Positions 1 through 5,278 of a stretch of DNA of 7,894 bases are shown piece after piece. The DNA is taken from contig JBOGED010000379.1 of the NCBI GenBank assembly GCA_050743625.1, positions 1-7,894 of the forward strand. Direction: 5' to 3'. The position numbers and the translations under genes are program-made. The stretch comes from JBOGED01 sp050743625 (GTDB taxonomy: Bacteria; Actinomycetota; Nitriliruptoria; Euzebyales; Egibacteraceae). The notes under the pieces are model-generated. The model worked only from the letters and a program-made list of their open reading frames with translations. It was not told where the DNA came from and searched no databases. The first letter of the stretch is position 1. Each line of letters opens with the position of its first letter.

Positions 1-52
1 GGTATACCGCGCGGATCCTCCACACAGACCACCCACCGGGAGCGTCCAGTGA
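1..52 (+). CDS. 3' end of an upstream gene (partial)
   Basis: Frame 2 is open from the window edge and stops at TGA 50-52, ending ...RPPTGSVQ. This stop overlaps the GTG start of the next gene in a GTGA tetranucleotide, the classic arrangement of translationally coupled genes, which is the main reason to call it coding. In actinobacteria the gene before a DUF6286 protein is often an Asp23/Gls24-family envelope stress protein or a small companion of one. Only 16 residues are visible, so the family cannot be decided here. Confidence 0.5.
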   Translation, partial: VYRADPPHRPPTGSVQ

Positions 53-555
53 TCGTCCTCAACCGCCTCTTGGGGCTCGTGCTCGGTCTCGCGCTGCTCG
101 CTGGCGGGGTGATCGTCACCGGCGAAGCCGCGCTCGGCCTGTTACGGCGCGGCGCCTGGCTGATCGATCGCACTGCCTTGAACCGCGAGCTCGCGGGGCT
201 CACATGGGCTGACCCGCGTGTGCTCCCAATCGCCGCCGGGCTGGTGGCGGCCGGACTTGTGCTGCTGCTTATCGAGCTCAAGCCTCGCCGACCCGCGGCG
301 CTCCCCCTCCGCTGGTCGACCGAGCATTGCCGCGCGATCGTCGACCGCCGCGGTGTCGAGGAGCTCCTATCCGCGACCGCGCTCGCGGATAGTGACGTGA
401 GCGCGGCGCGGGCACGCGTCGGTCGGCACCGCGGTCGCGTCAAGACCCGCACCGTCCCGGGCGCCCTCGACGGCCGGGACCGGATCCATGAGTCGCTCAC
501 CCGCGAGCTTGACCGCCTCGGCCTCAACCTGAAGCTCAAGGTCCGGGCGAGGTGA
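49..555 (+). CDS. DUF6286 / AmaP-like envelope membrane protein
   Basis: A 168-residue protein with two hydrophobic helices, at about residues 6-26 and 59-77. Between them is a loop containing TWADP, and the second helix ends in a basic ELKPRRP segment. A soluble C-terminal domain of about 85 residues follows, with RRGVEELLSAT and a highly basic RVGRHRGRVKTRT stretch. This layout matches the actinobacterial DUF6286 family, found beside Asp23/Gls24 proteins and thought to anchor them at the membrane, like AmaP of Gram-positives. By the positive-inside rule the C-terminal domain should be cytoplasmic. The GTG start is supported by the GGGAG at 38-42 and by the GTGA overlap with the upstream stop. 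It runs convergently into the next gene with only 5 bases between stops. The family match is from memory of its pattern; the envelope role is inferred. Confidence 0.75.
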   Translation: MIVLNRLLGLVLGLALLAGGVIVTGEAALGLLRRGAWLIDRTALNRELAGLTWADPRVLPIAAGLVAAGLVLLLIELKPRRPAALPLRWSTEHCRAIVDRRGVEELLSATALADSDVSAARARVGRHRGRVKTRTVPGALDGRDRIHESLTRELDRLGLNLKLKVRAR

Positions 556-560
556 CCTTG

Positions 561-1049
561 TCAGACGTCCTGCGTGGCCGCGATCACCAGCGTGGGGAGC
601 ACGATCGAGGACTGGAACGTGACGACTAGGGCGGCGATGACGATCCCGCTGCTCGGCGTGGCCAGCTCCAGAACGATCCACGCGAACACCGCGAGCAGCT
701 CCAGGCTGAGCAGCGCGCACCCGATCTGGTAGGCCTTCGCGTAGGCCAGCCCGCGCACCTGCGCCTGCCGCTCGTCGAGCGCGCTGGTGGGTAGCTCCTC
801 GACGCCTCGGGTGGACGCCTTGAGCGCGCCAAGGCAGATCACGAATAGCCCGATAAGCACCACGAGCGCGCCGCCGAACAGGAGCGGCGCCTGATCCATC
901 ACAATGAGGAGGACCGCCTCCAGCGCCATCAGCCCGCACAGTGTCACCGCGAGCGCCCGGCGCGACCTCCGGTTGCGGAACCGCTCGAACGTCGCATCGT
1001 TCAGCCGCCTCGCGCGGCGGTCGATCCTATCCTCGGCGACCTTGTTCAT
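561..1049 (-). CDS. four-helix membrane protein paired with an XRE regulator
   Basis: A 162-residue integral membrane protein. A strongly basic, Arg-rich N-terminus (residues 1-31) is followed by predicted helices at about 33-51, 55-75, 106-129 and 134-158. Between helices 2 and 3 lies a loop with LDERQAQVRGLAYAKAYQI; such a DERQ...A..Y element recurs in small membrane proteins encoded next to short XRE regulators (DUF2178-like families). The start ATG overlaps the XRE stop (ATGA, 1046-1049) and has a good AAGGAG about six bases upstream, so the two genes are almost certainly co-translated. In such pairs the membrane protein is often the regulated target or a modulator of the regulator; here that is inference. 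No enzymatic motif is visible. Its stop is 5 bases from the convergent DUF6286 gene, leaving no room for an intergenic terminator. Confidence 0.75.
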   Translation of the reverse strand: MNKVAEDRIDRRARRLNDATFERFRNRRSRRALAVTLCGLMALEAVLLIVMDQAPLLFGGALVVLIGLFVICLGALKASTRGVEELPTSALDERQAQVRGLAYAKAYQIGCALLSLELLAVFAWIVLELATPSSGIVIAALVVTFQSSIVLPTLVIAATQDV

Positions 1050-1321
1050 GGCTTCTCCTTCTTCCCGTAGATCTGCTCGGACAGCGCTTGGAACGGTTCC
1101 AGCGAGAAGACCGCCTCTAGCGGCAGCCCAAAGACGTCGGCGATGCGCAGGGCCAGCGTCACGCTGGGGCTGAACTCGCCGCGCTCCACGTAGCCGATCG
1201 TCTGGTAGTGCACGCCGACCGCGTCAGCGAGCTGCTGCCTGCTGATGCCGCGTTCCGCACGCAAGCTCGCGAGGCGGTTGTTGAGCTGGACCTCATTATC
1301 GTCGTGTTTCCGCTTCGCCAT
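1046..1321 (-). CDS. small XRE-family transcriptional regulator
   Basis: A 91-residue protein that is essentially one Cro/C1-type helix-turn-helix domain. Residues 14-31 (NNRLASLRAERGISRQQL) and 31-60 give the five-helix XRE fold, with LADAVGVHYQTIGYVERGE as the turn and recognition helix, followed by SPSVTLALRIADVFGLPLE. A short C-terminal tail (LEPFQALSEQIYGKKEKP) completes it; there is no sensor domain. This is the short XRE type (YozG-like) that often partners a membrane protein, here coupled by a 4-base overlap. No Shine-Dalgarno precedes the ATG. Instead a -35/-10 promoter places the transcription start at or next to the A of the ATG, indicating leaderless expression, and a palindrome abuts the start codon. 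Autorepression is a reasonable inference. Ligand and other targets are unknown. Confidence 0.88.
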   Translation of the reverse strand: MAKRKHDDNEVQLNNRLASLRAERGISRQQLADAVGVHYQTIGYVERGEFSPSVTLALRIADVFGLPLEAVFSLEPFQALSEQIYGKKEKP

Positions 1322-1337
1322 GTAGAAAATTTACTAC
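1322..1337. promoter_or_regulatory. palindromic operator over the XRE -10 box
   Basis: GTAGAAAATTTACTAC is a 16-base palindrome with 7 of 8 base pairs matching (positions 5 and 12 disagree). It abuts the XRE start codon and covers the -10 box, the position expected for an autorepressor binding as a dimer. A two-fold site of this length suits a small XRE dimer. Binding itself is inferred. Confidence 0.5.
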
Positions 1338-1356
1338 GTCATGTTGGCGAAGGCAA
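1328..1356 (-). promoter_or_regulatory. leaderless promoter of the XRE/membrane-protein pair
   Basis: Read on the minus strand, TTGCCT (1356-1351) and TAAATT (1333-1328) are separated by exactly 17 bases. The -10 box lies 7-12 bases before the ATG at 1321, so transcription should begin at or beside the start codon, agreeing with the lack of a ribosome binding site. The AT-rich patch stands out from its GC-rich surroundings. It fits in the 39-base gap after the phosphatase stop, so the pair can be expressed separately from the kinase/phosphatase genes. Confidence 0.6.
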
Positions 1357-1360
1357 CAGT

Positions 1361-2131
1361 CTAGAGGAGCTTCCGCAGAGCGGGATGCAGCGCGGGGCCA
1401 GCCGCGAGCACACCGACCGATCCCTCCGGTGAACGCAAGGGCGTGACGAGCGCGCCGGCCTCCGCCGCGATGAGCGCGCCAGCGAGCCAATCCCAGCGTG
1501 ACGACGAGTCCTCGTAGTACGCGTCGACGCGGGCTGCCGCGACAGCGCAGAGATCCAGCGCCGCCGACCCGACCCTCCGGATATCTCGGACTTGCGGGAG
1601 CAGTGCCGCGACCGTCGCGCCTTGGCGCCGCCGGACCTCCGGCTGGTACGAGAATCCCGTCGCGACCAGGGCTTGCGCGGTGCTCACCGGATCGTTCACC
1701 TTCAGGCGCCTGCCCGCCAACCAGGCGCCCTCGCCCCGGGCCGCCCGGAAGGTCTCGCCCGCGAGCGGATCGTGGACCACCCCGACGAGGGTCTGCCACC
1801 CAACTCCGTCACGCTCCTCACAGGCAACGCTTACCGACCAGCCGGGGTGGCCGTACAGGTAGTTGACCGTCCCGTCGAGTGGGTCGACCACCCAACGGAG
1901 CCCCGAGCCCGACCGGTGATCCGCGCCCTCCTCGCCAAGCACCCCGTCGTCTGGACGGGCCTCGACGATCGTGGCCACGATCAGCGACTCGGACGCCTGG
2001 TCTGCCTCGCTGACCGGATCGGTCGCGGTCGTCTTCAACCACACGCCTCCCGCCCGCCCGTACCGCTCCAACAAGGCGTGACCAGCCAGGTGCGCCGCGT
2101 GCACCGCGAGATCGAGCAGTCCATTGCCCAT
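1361..2131 (-). CDS. inositol monophosphatase family phosphatase
   Basis: A 256-residue protein of usual family length with the diagnostic metal-site motifs: GEEG at 66-69, WVVDPLDGTVN at 80-90 (Asp83, Asp86), and WDWLAGALIAAEAG at 213-226 (Asp214). TDPVSEAD at 37-44 is the usual N-terminal element. Glu67, Asp83, Asp86 and Asp214 are the expected Mg2+ ligands, so the enzyme looks intact. The family hydrolyses phosphate monoesters such as myo-inositol 1-phosphate, histidinol phosphate, fructose 1,6-bisphosphate or 3'-phosphoadenosine 5'-phosphate; sequence alone does not choose. It lies 52 bases downstream of the adenosine kinase in the same direction, so it may act on a nucleotide or sugar phosphate from the same pathway. 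The ATG lacks a clear Shine-Dalgarno. It is cytoplasmic: no signal peptide. Confidence 0.9.
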   Translation of the reverse strand: MGNGLLDLAVHAAHLAGHALLERYGRAGGVWLKTTATDPVSEADQASESLIVATIVEARPDDGVLGEEGADHRSGSGLRWVVDPLDGTVNYLYGHPGWSVSVACEERDGVGWQTLVGVVHDPLAGETFRAARGEGAWLAGRRLKVNDPVSTAQALVATGFSYQPEVRRRQGATVAALLPQVRDIRRVGSAALDLCAVAAARVDAYYEDSSSRWDWLAGALIAAEAGALVTPLRSPEGSVGVLAAGPALHPALRKLL

Positions 2132-2158
2132 CGGGAGCCGAGACTACCGGCCGTTCGC

Positions 2159-2182
2159 GCGGGCAATCCGTGTGAGGCCCGC
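2159..2182 (-). terminator. GC hairpin between kinase and phosphatase genes
   Basis: GCGGGC (2159-2164) and GCCCGC (2177-2182) form a perfect 6-bp stem with a 12-base loop, one base after the kinase stop codon on the minus strand. There is no T-run after it, so it could be a weak terminator, an RNA-stabilising 3' hairpin or an attenuator reducing phosphatase expression. Confidence 0.35.
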
Positions 2183-2183
2183 C

Positions 2184-3176
2184 CTACCCGAGGCGTGCCT
2201 TTACCAGGGCGGCGAGGTCGACCTCGGACCGCGCGCCGAACCGGCTGATCACGTCGGCGGCGGCGATGCCCCCGATCCGGGCGCATGTGGGAAGATCCAT
2301 CTCTTGGACGAGGCCGTAGAGAAATCCCGCGGCGTACAGGTCACCGGCGCCGGTCGTGTCCACCACACGCTCGACCGGCTCGGCCGGCACGGCGTGGGTG
2401 TGGCCATCGGCCAGCACGACCGATCCCTGCTCTGAGCGGGTCACGGCCACCACCGAGCAGCGCCCGCTGAGCCGCTCGAGCGCCTCCTCCACGCTCGACG
2501 CCTGGTAGAGCGCCACGATCTCCTGCTCGTTGGCGAACAGGATGTCGACGTCGTTCTCGACCAACGCGCGGAACTCCTCGCGGTGGCGCTCCACGCAGAA
2601 CGGGTCGCTCAGCGTGAGCGCTACCTGGCGCCCGTGCTCGTGCGCGATCGCGACCGCCTTTCGGAAGGCGTCCTTCGCGCCGGGCGGGTCCCAAAGGTAG
2701 CCCTCGAGATAGACGATGCCGGACTCCGCGATGAGGACTGGCTCGACGTCGTTGGGTCCAAGCTCCACGCAGGCGCCGAGGTACGTGGCCATCGTGCGCT
2801 GCGCGTCCGGCGTGACGAGCACCAGGCAGCGGGCGGTCGGCGCGCCGTCGGTGGCGGGCGGGGTGTCGAACGCCACGCCGATCCCGCGGATGTCGTGCGC
2901 GAAGACACGGCCGAACTCGTCATCGCGCACCTTCCCGATGTAGGCGGTGCGGGCGCCGAGGGCGGCCAGCCCGGCCATGGTGTTGGCGCACGAGCCCCCG
3001 GAACACTCTGTGCCCGGCCCCATGGCGGCGTAGACCTGACCGGCGCGCTCGGCGTCGATCAGCGACATCGTGCCCTTGGCCAAGCTCACCTCGGCCAGGA
3101 ACGCATCATCGGCATGGGCGAGCACGTCCACGATCGCGTTCCCGATGCCGACAACGTCGTAGCGGGCGTCCCCCAT
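2184..3176 (-). CDS. adenosine kinase, PfkB family
   Basis: A 330-residue ribokinase/PfkB-fold kinase. The N-terminus YDVVGIGNAIVDVLA, then SGGSCANTMAGLAALG at 59-74, is the substrate-binding region in the adenosine-kinase style. GKVRDDEFGRVF follows at 81-92. FANEQE at 214-219 gives the NxxE Mg2+ motif. DTTGAGDLYAAGFLYG at 273-288 is the PfkB signature 2 with anion hole and catalytic base Asp279. The expected reaction is ATP-dependent 5'-phosphorylation of adenosine or a related nucleoside or sugar. Its motif spacing and phrases such as FLYLEGYLWDPP-like YLEGYLWDPP and TLSDPFCVERHR recall the bacterial 'adenosine kinase' group common in alphaproteobacteria. The start is firm: AAGGAGA lies six bases before the ATG. 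A phosphatase gene follows 52 bases downstream. Substrate is inferred from family; ribokinase-type sugars are the alternative. Confidence 0.88.
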   Translation of the reverse strand: MGDARYDVVGIGNAIVDVLAHADDAFLAEVSLAKGTMSLIDAERAGQVYAAMGPGTECSGGSCANTMAGLAALGARTAYIGKVRDDEFGRVFAHDIRGIGVAFDTPPATDGAPTARCLVLVTPDAQRTMATYLGACVELGPNDVEPVLIAESGIVYLEGYLWDPPGAKDAFRKAVAIAHEHGRQVALTLSDPFCVERHREEFRALVENDVDILFANEQEIVALYQASSVEEALERLSGRCSVVAVTRSEQGSVVLADGHTHAVPAEPVERVVDTTGAGDLYAAGFLYGLVQEMDLPTCARIGGIAAADVISRFGARSEVDLAALVKARLG

Positions 3177-3237
3177 CCAGATCTCCTTGCGCCGCAGCCA
3201 GGCGCCCTCGCCGCCGGGTCCGGGGAGGGACGCTGCG

Positions 3238-3243
3238 ATCCTA
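3238..3243 (-). promoter_or_regulatory. possible -10 box for the adenosine kinase
   Basis: TAGGAT on the minus strand lies about 60 bases upstream of the kinase ATG and fits the TANNNT pattern. No convincing -35 box is seen 16-18 bases further up, so this is a weak call. Confidence 0.22.
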
Positions 3244-3323
3244 GCCGCCCCGTCACCCCCACGCCGAGCCGGGGGCTTGCGTCTCGGCCGAGCCCAGCCG
3301 CCCTTCAGGAAGTGTGCGGGTCA

Positions 3324-3351
3324 GCTTCCTCCGGATACGAAGGAAAGCGGC
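3324..3351. repeat. hairpin repeat unit 1 (GGATACGAAGG type)
   Basis: TTCCT and AGGAA form a short stem around the loop CCGGATACGA, extended by GC/GC after a bulged A. Twenty-three consecutive bases, from TTCCTCC to GGAAAGC, are identical to unit 2. The flanks differ, so only the hairpin core is shared. Confidence 0.65.
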
Positions 3352-3362
3352 ATGGTCCGCCA

Positions 3363-3378
3363 CAGGCTGTTGCGAAAT
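3363..3378 (-). repeat. inverted copy of the second repeat family
   Basis: On the minus strand this reads ATTTCGCAACAGCCTG, matching 15 of 16 bases of the plus-strand copy at 3698-3713. It lies just to the right of hairpin unit 1 and is oriented opposite to the copies at 3594 and 3698. Confidence 0.6.
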
Positions 3379-3415
3379 CTCGTGGCACCGCCGGTCGGGG
3401 GTGCTCGAGCCAGAA

Positions 3416-3451
3416 CTGCAGCTTTCCTCCGGATACGAAGGAAAGCTGCAG
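3416..3451. repeat. hairpin repeat unit 2: perfect 13-bp stem
   Basis: CTGCAGCTTTCCT (3416-3428) and AGGAAAGCTGCAG (3439-3451) are perfect reverse complements around the 10-base loop CCGGATACGA. This is the best formed member of the array and would fold stably as RNA on either strand. No T-run follows on either side, so it is not a standard intrinsic terminator. Confidence 0.85.
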
Positions 3452-3481
3452 CCTAATCGCGCGGAGCCACGCCGGAGAGGC

Positions 3482-3512
3482 CACTTTCCCTCGGATACGG
3501 AGGAAAACTGCG
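3482..3512. repeat. hairpin repeat unit 3 (diverged)
   Basis: CCTC and GAGG with TTT and AAA outside (one bulged C) enclose GGATACG. The core CGGATACGGAGGAAA aligns with units 1 and 2 with few changes. Some changes alter one arm and keep a partner elsewhere, as expected if the fold matters, but three units are too few to prove covariation. Confidence 0.65.
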
Positions 3513-3582
3513 ATGTGGCTGGCCCAGGGGCGCCTACAGGCCATTCGATGGTTGGCCTACGCTCACAGCCACGCGCCTCGAT

Positions 3583-3611
3583 TTTGCAACTTTGCAACAG
3601 CCTGAATACCA
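3583..3611 (+). repeat. unit 4: tandem TTTGCAAC and GCAACA..CCTGAATAC
   Basis: TTTGCAAC occurs twice in tandem (3583-3590, 3591-3598) and runs into GCAACAGCCTGAATACCA (3594-3611). That stretch matches 16 of 18 bases of unit 5, 109 bases downstream. GAATAC followed by AGGAAAA resembles the GGATACGAAGGAAA core of units 1-3, so the two families look related. Confidence 0.6.
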
Positions 3612-3615
3612 GGAA

Positions 3616-3669
3616 AAGTCTGCACAATGCGCCAAGGTGCCCGCTCGGAGCAAGCCATTGTGCAGAGTT
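3616..3669. repeat. 14-bp inverted repeat beside unit 4
   Basis: TCTGCACAATG (3619-3629) and CATTGTGCAGA (3656-3666) are perfect reverse complements; past one mismatch the pairing continues with AA/TT, giving 14-base arms at 3616-3629 and 3656-3669. The spacer is 26 bases. It could form a long hairpin. Confidence 0.6.
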
Positions 3670-3686
3670 AGGCCCACTCCGGCAGC

Positions 3687-3724
3687 GCGAAACAGCCATT
3701 TCGCAACACCCTGAATACGAAGGG
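3687..3724 (+). repeat. unit 5: GCGAAA/TTTCGC hairpin plus repeat core
   Basis: GCGAAA (3687-3692) pairs with TTTCGC (3699-3704) around CAGCCA. Directly after it GCAACACCCTGAATACGA (3703-3720) repeats unit 4 at 16 of 18 bases, and CCCT/AGGG close a second small stem around GAATACGA (3709-3724). Confidence 0.6.
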
Positions 3725-3762
3725 AGCGTGCAGCTACGGCGGGCCGAGAGGCTGGATGACTC

Positions 3763-3789
3763 GGGACCACCCTTCCCGAAGGGGGACCC
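3763..3789 (-). terminator. hairpin at the HtrA stop codon
   Basis: On the minus strand CCCTT and AAGGG pair around CGGG. Beyond one mismatch the stem continues through C-G, two G-T wobbles and two G-C pairs, touching the TAG stop at 3789-3791. There is no T-run, as is usual for high-GC actinobacterial terminators, so termination is likely but unproven. Confidence 0.42.
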
Positions 3790-4805
3790 TAGCCGCTCGG
3801 TGGGCGCTCGCCGAGGGTGACCGGGATCTGTACCTCGTCGCCGTTGCGGAGGAGGCCGAGGGTGATCTGGTCGCCGGGGCGGCGGCGGCGGAGTTCGCCG
3901 AAAAGCTCCTCGACGCTCTCGAGCCGCTCTCCTTCGGCGGACACGATCACGTCGCCTTCCTCGATTCCGGCGGCGGCGGCCGGTGACGAGGGCACGACCA
4001 GCGTGACCAGCACGCCGCCGGCCGCGGGGATGCCGAAGCGCTGTGAGATCTGCGGAGTCACGGGGTCGGGTTGGATGCCGAGGAACGAATGCTCGACGGC
4101 GCCCGTCTCCAGAAGCTGGGTGACGACGTAGACGACGGTCGCGGACGGGACGGCGAAGCCGATCGACACCGCGCGGGCCTGCGGCGGGATGTACGCGATG
4201 TTGATGCCCATGACTTGTCCTCGGGCGTTGACGAGCGCGCCGCCGGAGTTGCCAGGCGAGATCGCCGCGTCGGTCTGGATGAGGTCGACGAGTGCACCGT
4301 CACCCAGCAGTGCCGCCCCAGGGATGTACCGGTTCACGCCGGAGATGATCCCGGCCGTGACGGAGCCCTCGAACCCGAGAGGGTTGCCGAGCGCGATGGC
4401 CAGCTCGCCGATCCGTGGCGGCGCTTCGGCGAACGCCGCAGCGGGGAGGCCGCCTCGGTCGACCTCGACGATCGCGAGGTCGGTCTGCGGATCCCTTGCC
4501 CGGACCATGCCGACCAAGCGCTCACCGGTGGCGAGGGCGACCTCGACCTGGTCGACCCCAGCCACGACGTGGTTGTTCGTGACGATGATCCCGTCGGCGT
4601 CCCAGATCACGCCGCTGCCCTCCCCCGGGCCGGCGAGGATCGCGACCACCGAGGGTTGAATCTCCTGGTAGATGTCCGGAATCTGCGCGAACACCCCAGG
4701 CAGCCCAGGGTCGCCGTTCGAGGGTGGCGGCGCGGGCTGCTGAGCGGTTGAGCTGACGCCACAGGCAGCAAGGAGAAGGCTGAACCCGACCAGTAACGAG
4801 CGCAT
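3789..4805 (-). CDS. HtrA/DegP-like serine protease lipoprotein
   Basis: A 338-residue trypsin-like protease with one PDZ domain. The N-terminus has one Arg, a hydrophobic stretch and the lipobox LAAC (Cys15), so it should be a lipoprotein on the outer face of the membrane. A Pro-rich linker (about 21-37) leads to the protease domain with the catalytic triad His79 (TNNHVV), Asp109 (QTDLAIV) and Ser187 (SPGNSGGA). IALGNPLGFEGSVTAGIIS at 137-155 is typical of the family. The PDZ domain spans about 241-333 (GGVLVTLVVPSSPAAAAGI, then EGDVI). All key residues are present. HtrA proteases degrade or refold damaged secreted proteins and can act in signalling. ATG 4805 is chosen because it gives the signal peptide; a GTG directly upstream is an alternative, and longer readings run into the preceding gene. 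The upstream 140-residue membrane protein ends 38 bases away in the same direction. Confidence 0.92.
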   Translation of the reverse strand: MRSLLVGFSLLLAACGVSSTAQQPAPPPSNGDPGLPGVFAQIPDIYQEIQPSVVAILAGPGEGSGVIWDADGIIVTNNHVVAGVDQVEVALATGERLVGMVRARDPQTDLAIVEVDRGGLPAAAFAEAPPRIGELAIALGNPLGFEGSVTAGIISGVNRYIPGAALLGDGALVDLIQTDAAISPGNSGGALVNARGQVMGINIAYIPPQARAVSIGFAVPSATVVYVVTQLLETGAVEHSFLGIQPDPVTPQISQRFGIPAAGGVLVTLVVPSSPAAAAGIEEGDVIVSAEGERLESVEELFGELRRRRPGDQITLGLLRNGDEVQIPVTLGERPPSG

Positions 4806-4843
4806 CACCAGGTACTCTACCCGCCACGCGGGGACTCGGAGCC

Positions 4844-5266
4844 TCAGGCGGCGTCGCTGGACAGGATGCGCAGCGCGTCCTCGGCGTACCGTTCGGTCAC
4901 CGCGAGGTCGACGCCCTTGGGGATCGCGTAGCCCCCCATTGGGTCGGGTGAGTACCGGCGCACGAGCAACCACGCCACCAGAAGGAGCAACGGACCGAGG
5001 ACCCCAAGCGTCACTGGCAGGCCCCAGGAGACACCTTGGGTCGCGTACAGCAGCAGGCCGATCGGCAGGTGCACGGCGAACGCGGCGGCCCCCCAGGCAG
5101 CCACGAACAGCAGGACCCGATCTTGCGACCGCTCGAACACCAGCTCCGTAACCTGAAGGTGCACCTCGCTCGTGGGAATGCCCCATCGCCGGAGCATCTC
5201 CTTCACCGCGTGGGCATCCTCGAAGGTCCGGTAGCTTCGGATGACCCTGGTGGGGTCGGCGGTCAC
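4844..5266 (-). CDS. small membrane protein with stress-protein-like N-terminus
   Basis: A 140-residue protein in three parts. Residues 8-48 (VIRSYRTFEDAHAVKEMLRRWGI...) look like the ferredoxin-like N-terminus seen in actinobacterial general stress proteins of the YflT/GS17M kind, whose pattern is 'sY.t..eA...v..L...G'. Two transmembrane helices follow at about 51-75 and 82-103, then a short tail with LAVTERYAEDALRIL. The family resemblance is weak and from memory; it could equally be an uncharacterised membrane protein. It precedes the HtrA protease by 38 bases on the same strand, so the two are probably one transcript and may share an envelope stress role. The start is GTG with no Shine-Dalgarno; a TAGCAT -10-like box 7-12 bases upstream suggests a leaderless message. 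Confidence 0.65.
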   Translation of the reverse strand: MTADPTRVIRSYRTFEDAHAVKEMLRRWGIPTSEVHLQVTELVFERSQDRVLLFVAAWGAAAFAVHLPIGLLLYATQGVSWGLPVTLGVLGPLLLLVAWLLVRRYSPDPMGGYAIPKGVDLAVTERYAEDALRILSSDAA

Positions 5267-5272
5267 GGCTCA

Positions 5273-5278
5273 ATGCTA
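5273..5278 (-). promoter_or_regulatory. possible leaderless -10 box for the membrane protein/HtrA operon
   Basis: TAGCAT on the minus strand sits 7-12 bases before the GTG start, the same spacing as the XRE promoter. The -35 region (TTCCCG, 17 bases up) is poor. The missing ribosome binding site supports the call; overall weak. Confidence 0.3.

Larger units (their letters stand above)
3177..3788. other. long non-coding region with hairpin repeats
   Basis: This 612-base gap between the kinase start and the HtrA stop holds no credible gene. Open frames exist on both strands, but they cross one another, lack ribosome binding sites, and are made of translated repeats that recur as short peptides in different frames. 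The part near the kinase (3190-3300) is plain GC-rich leader. From about 3320 to 3735 the DNA is a mosaic of hairpin units and is visibly less GC-rich, with A/T tracts. Individual units are listed separately. The region might be a dispersed REP-like or MITE-derived element, or a structured transcript. Confidence 0.7.

Noticed and set aside
1592..2248. 218-codon frame on the plus strand
   Set aside because: It is antisense to the phosphatase gene, which has all its metal-binding motifs; no recognisable domain.
2583..3605. Long open frame (340 codons) on the plus strand
   Set aside because: It is antisense to most of the adenosine kinase, whose motifs and start are firm, and its 3' part is translated repeat DNA. 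High GC produces such shadow frames.
3320..3735. CRISPR array
   Set aside because: Repeat units are diverged and palindromic, spaced irregularly (about 62 to 111 bases), occur in both orientations, and no cas gene is near.
3314..3820. Open frames on both strands across the repeat region
   Set aside because: Their peptides are repeats of the same hairpin DNA in different frames (for example FLRIRRKAA and SSGYEGKLQ), with no ribosome binding site and no family resemblance.
4806..5273. N-terminal extension of the HtrA frame
   Set aside because: It runs over the 140-residue membrane-protein gene in another frame. The lipoprotein signal at ATG 4805 marks the true start.
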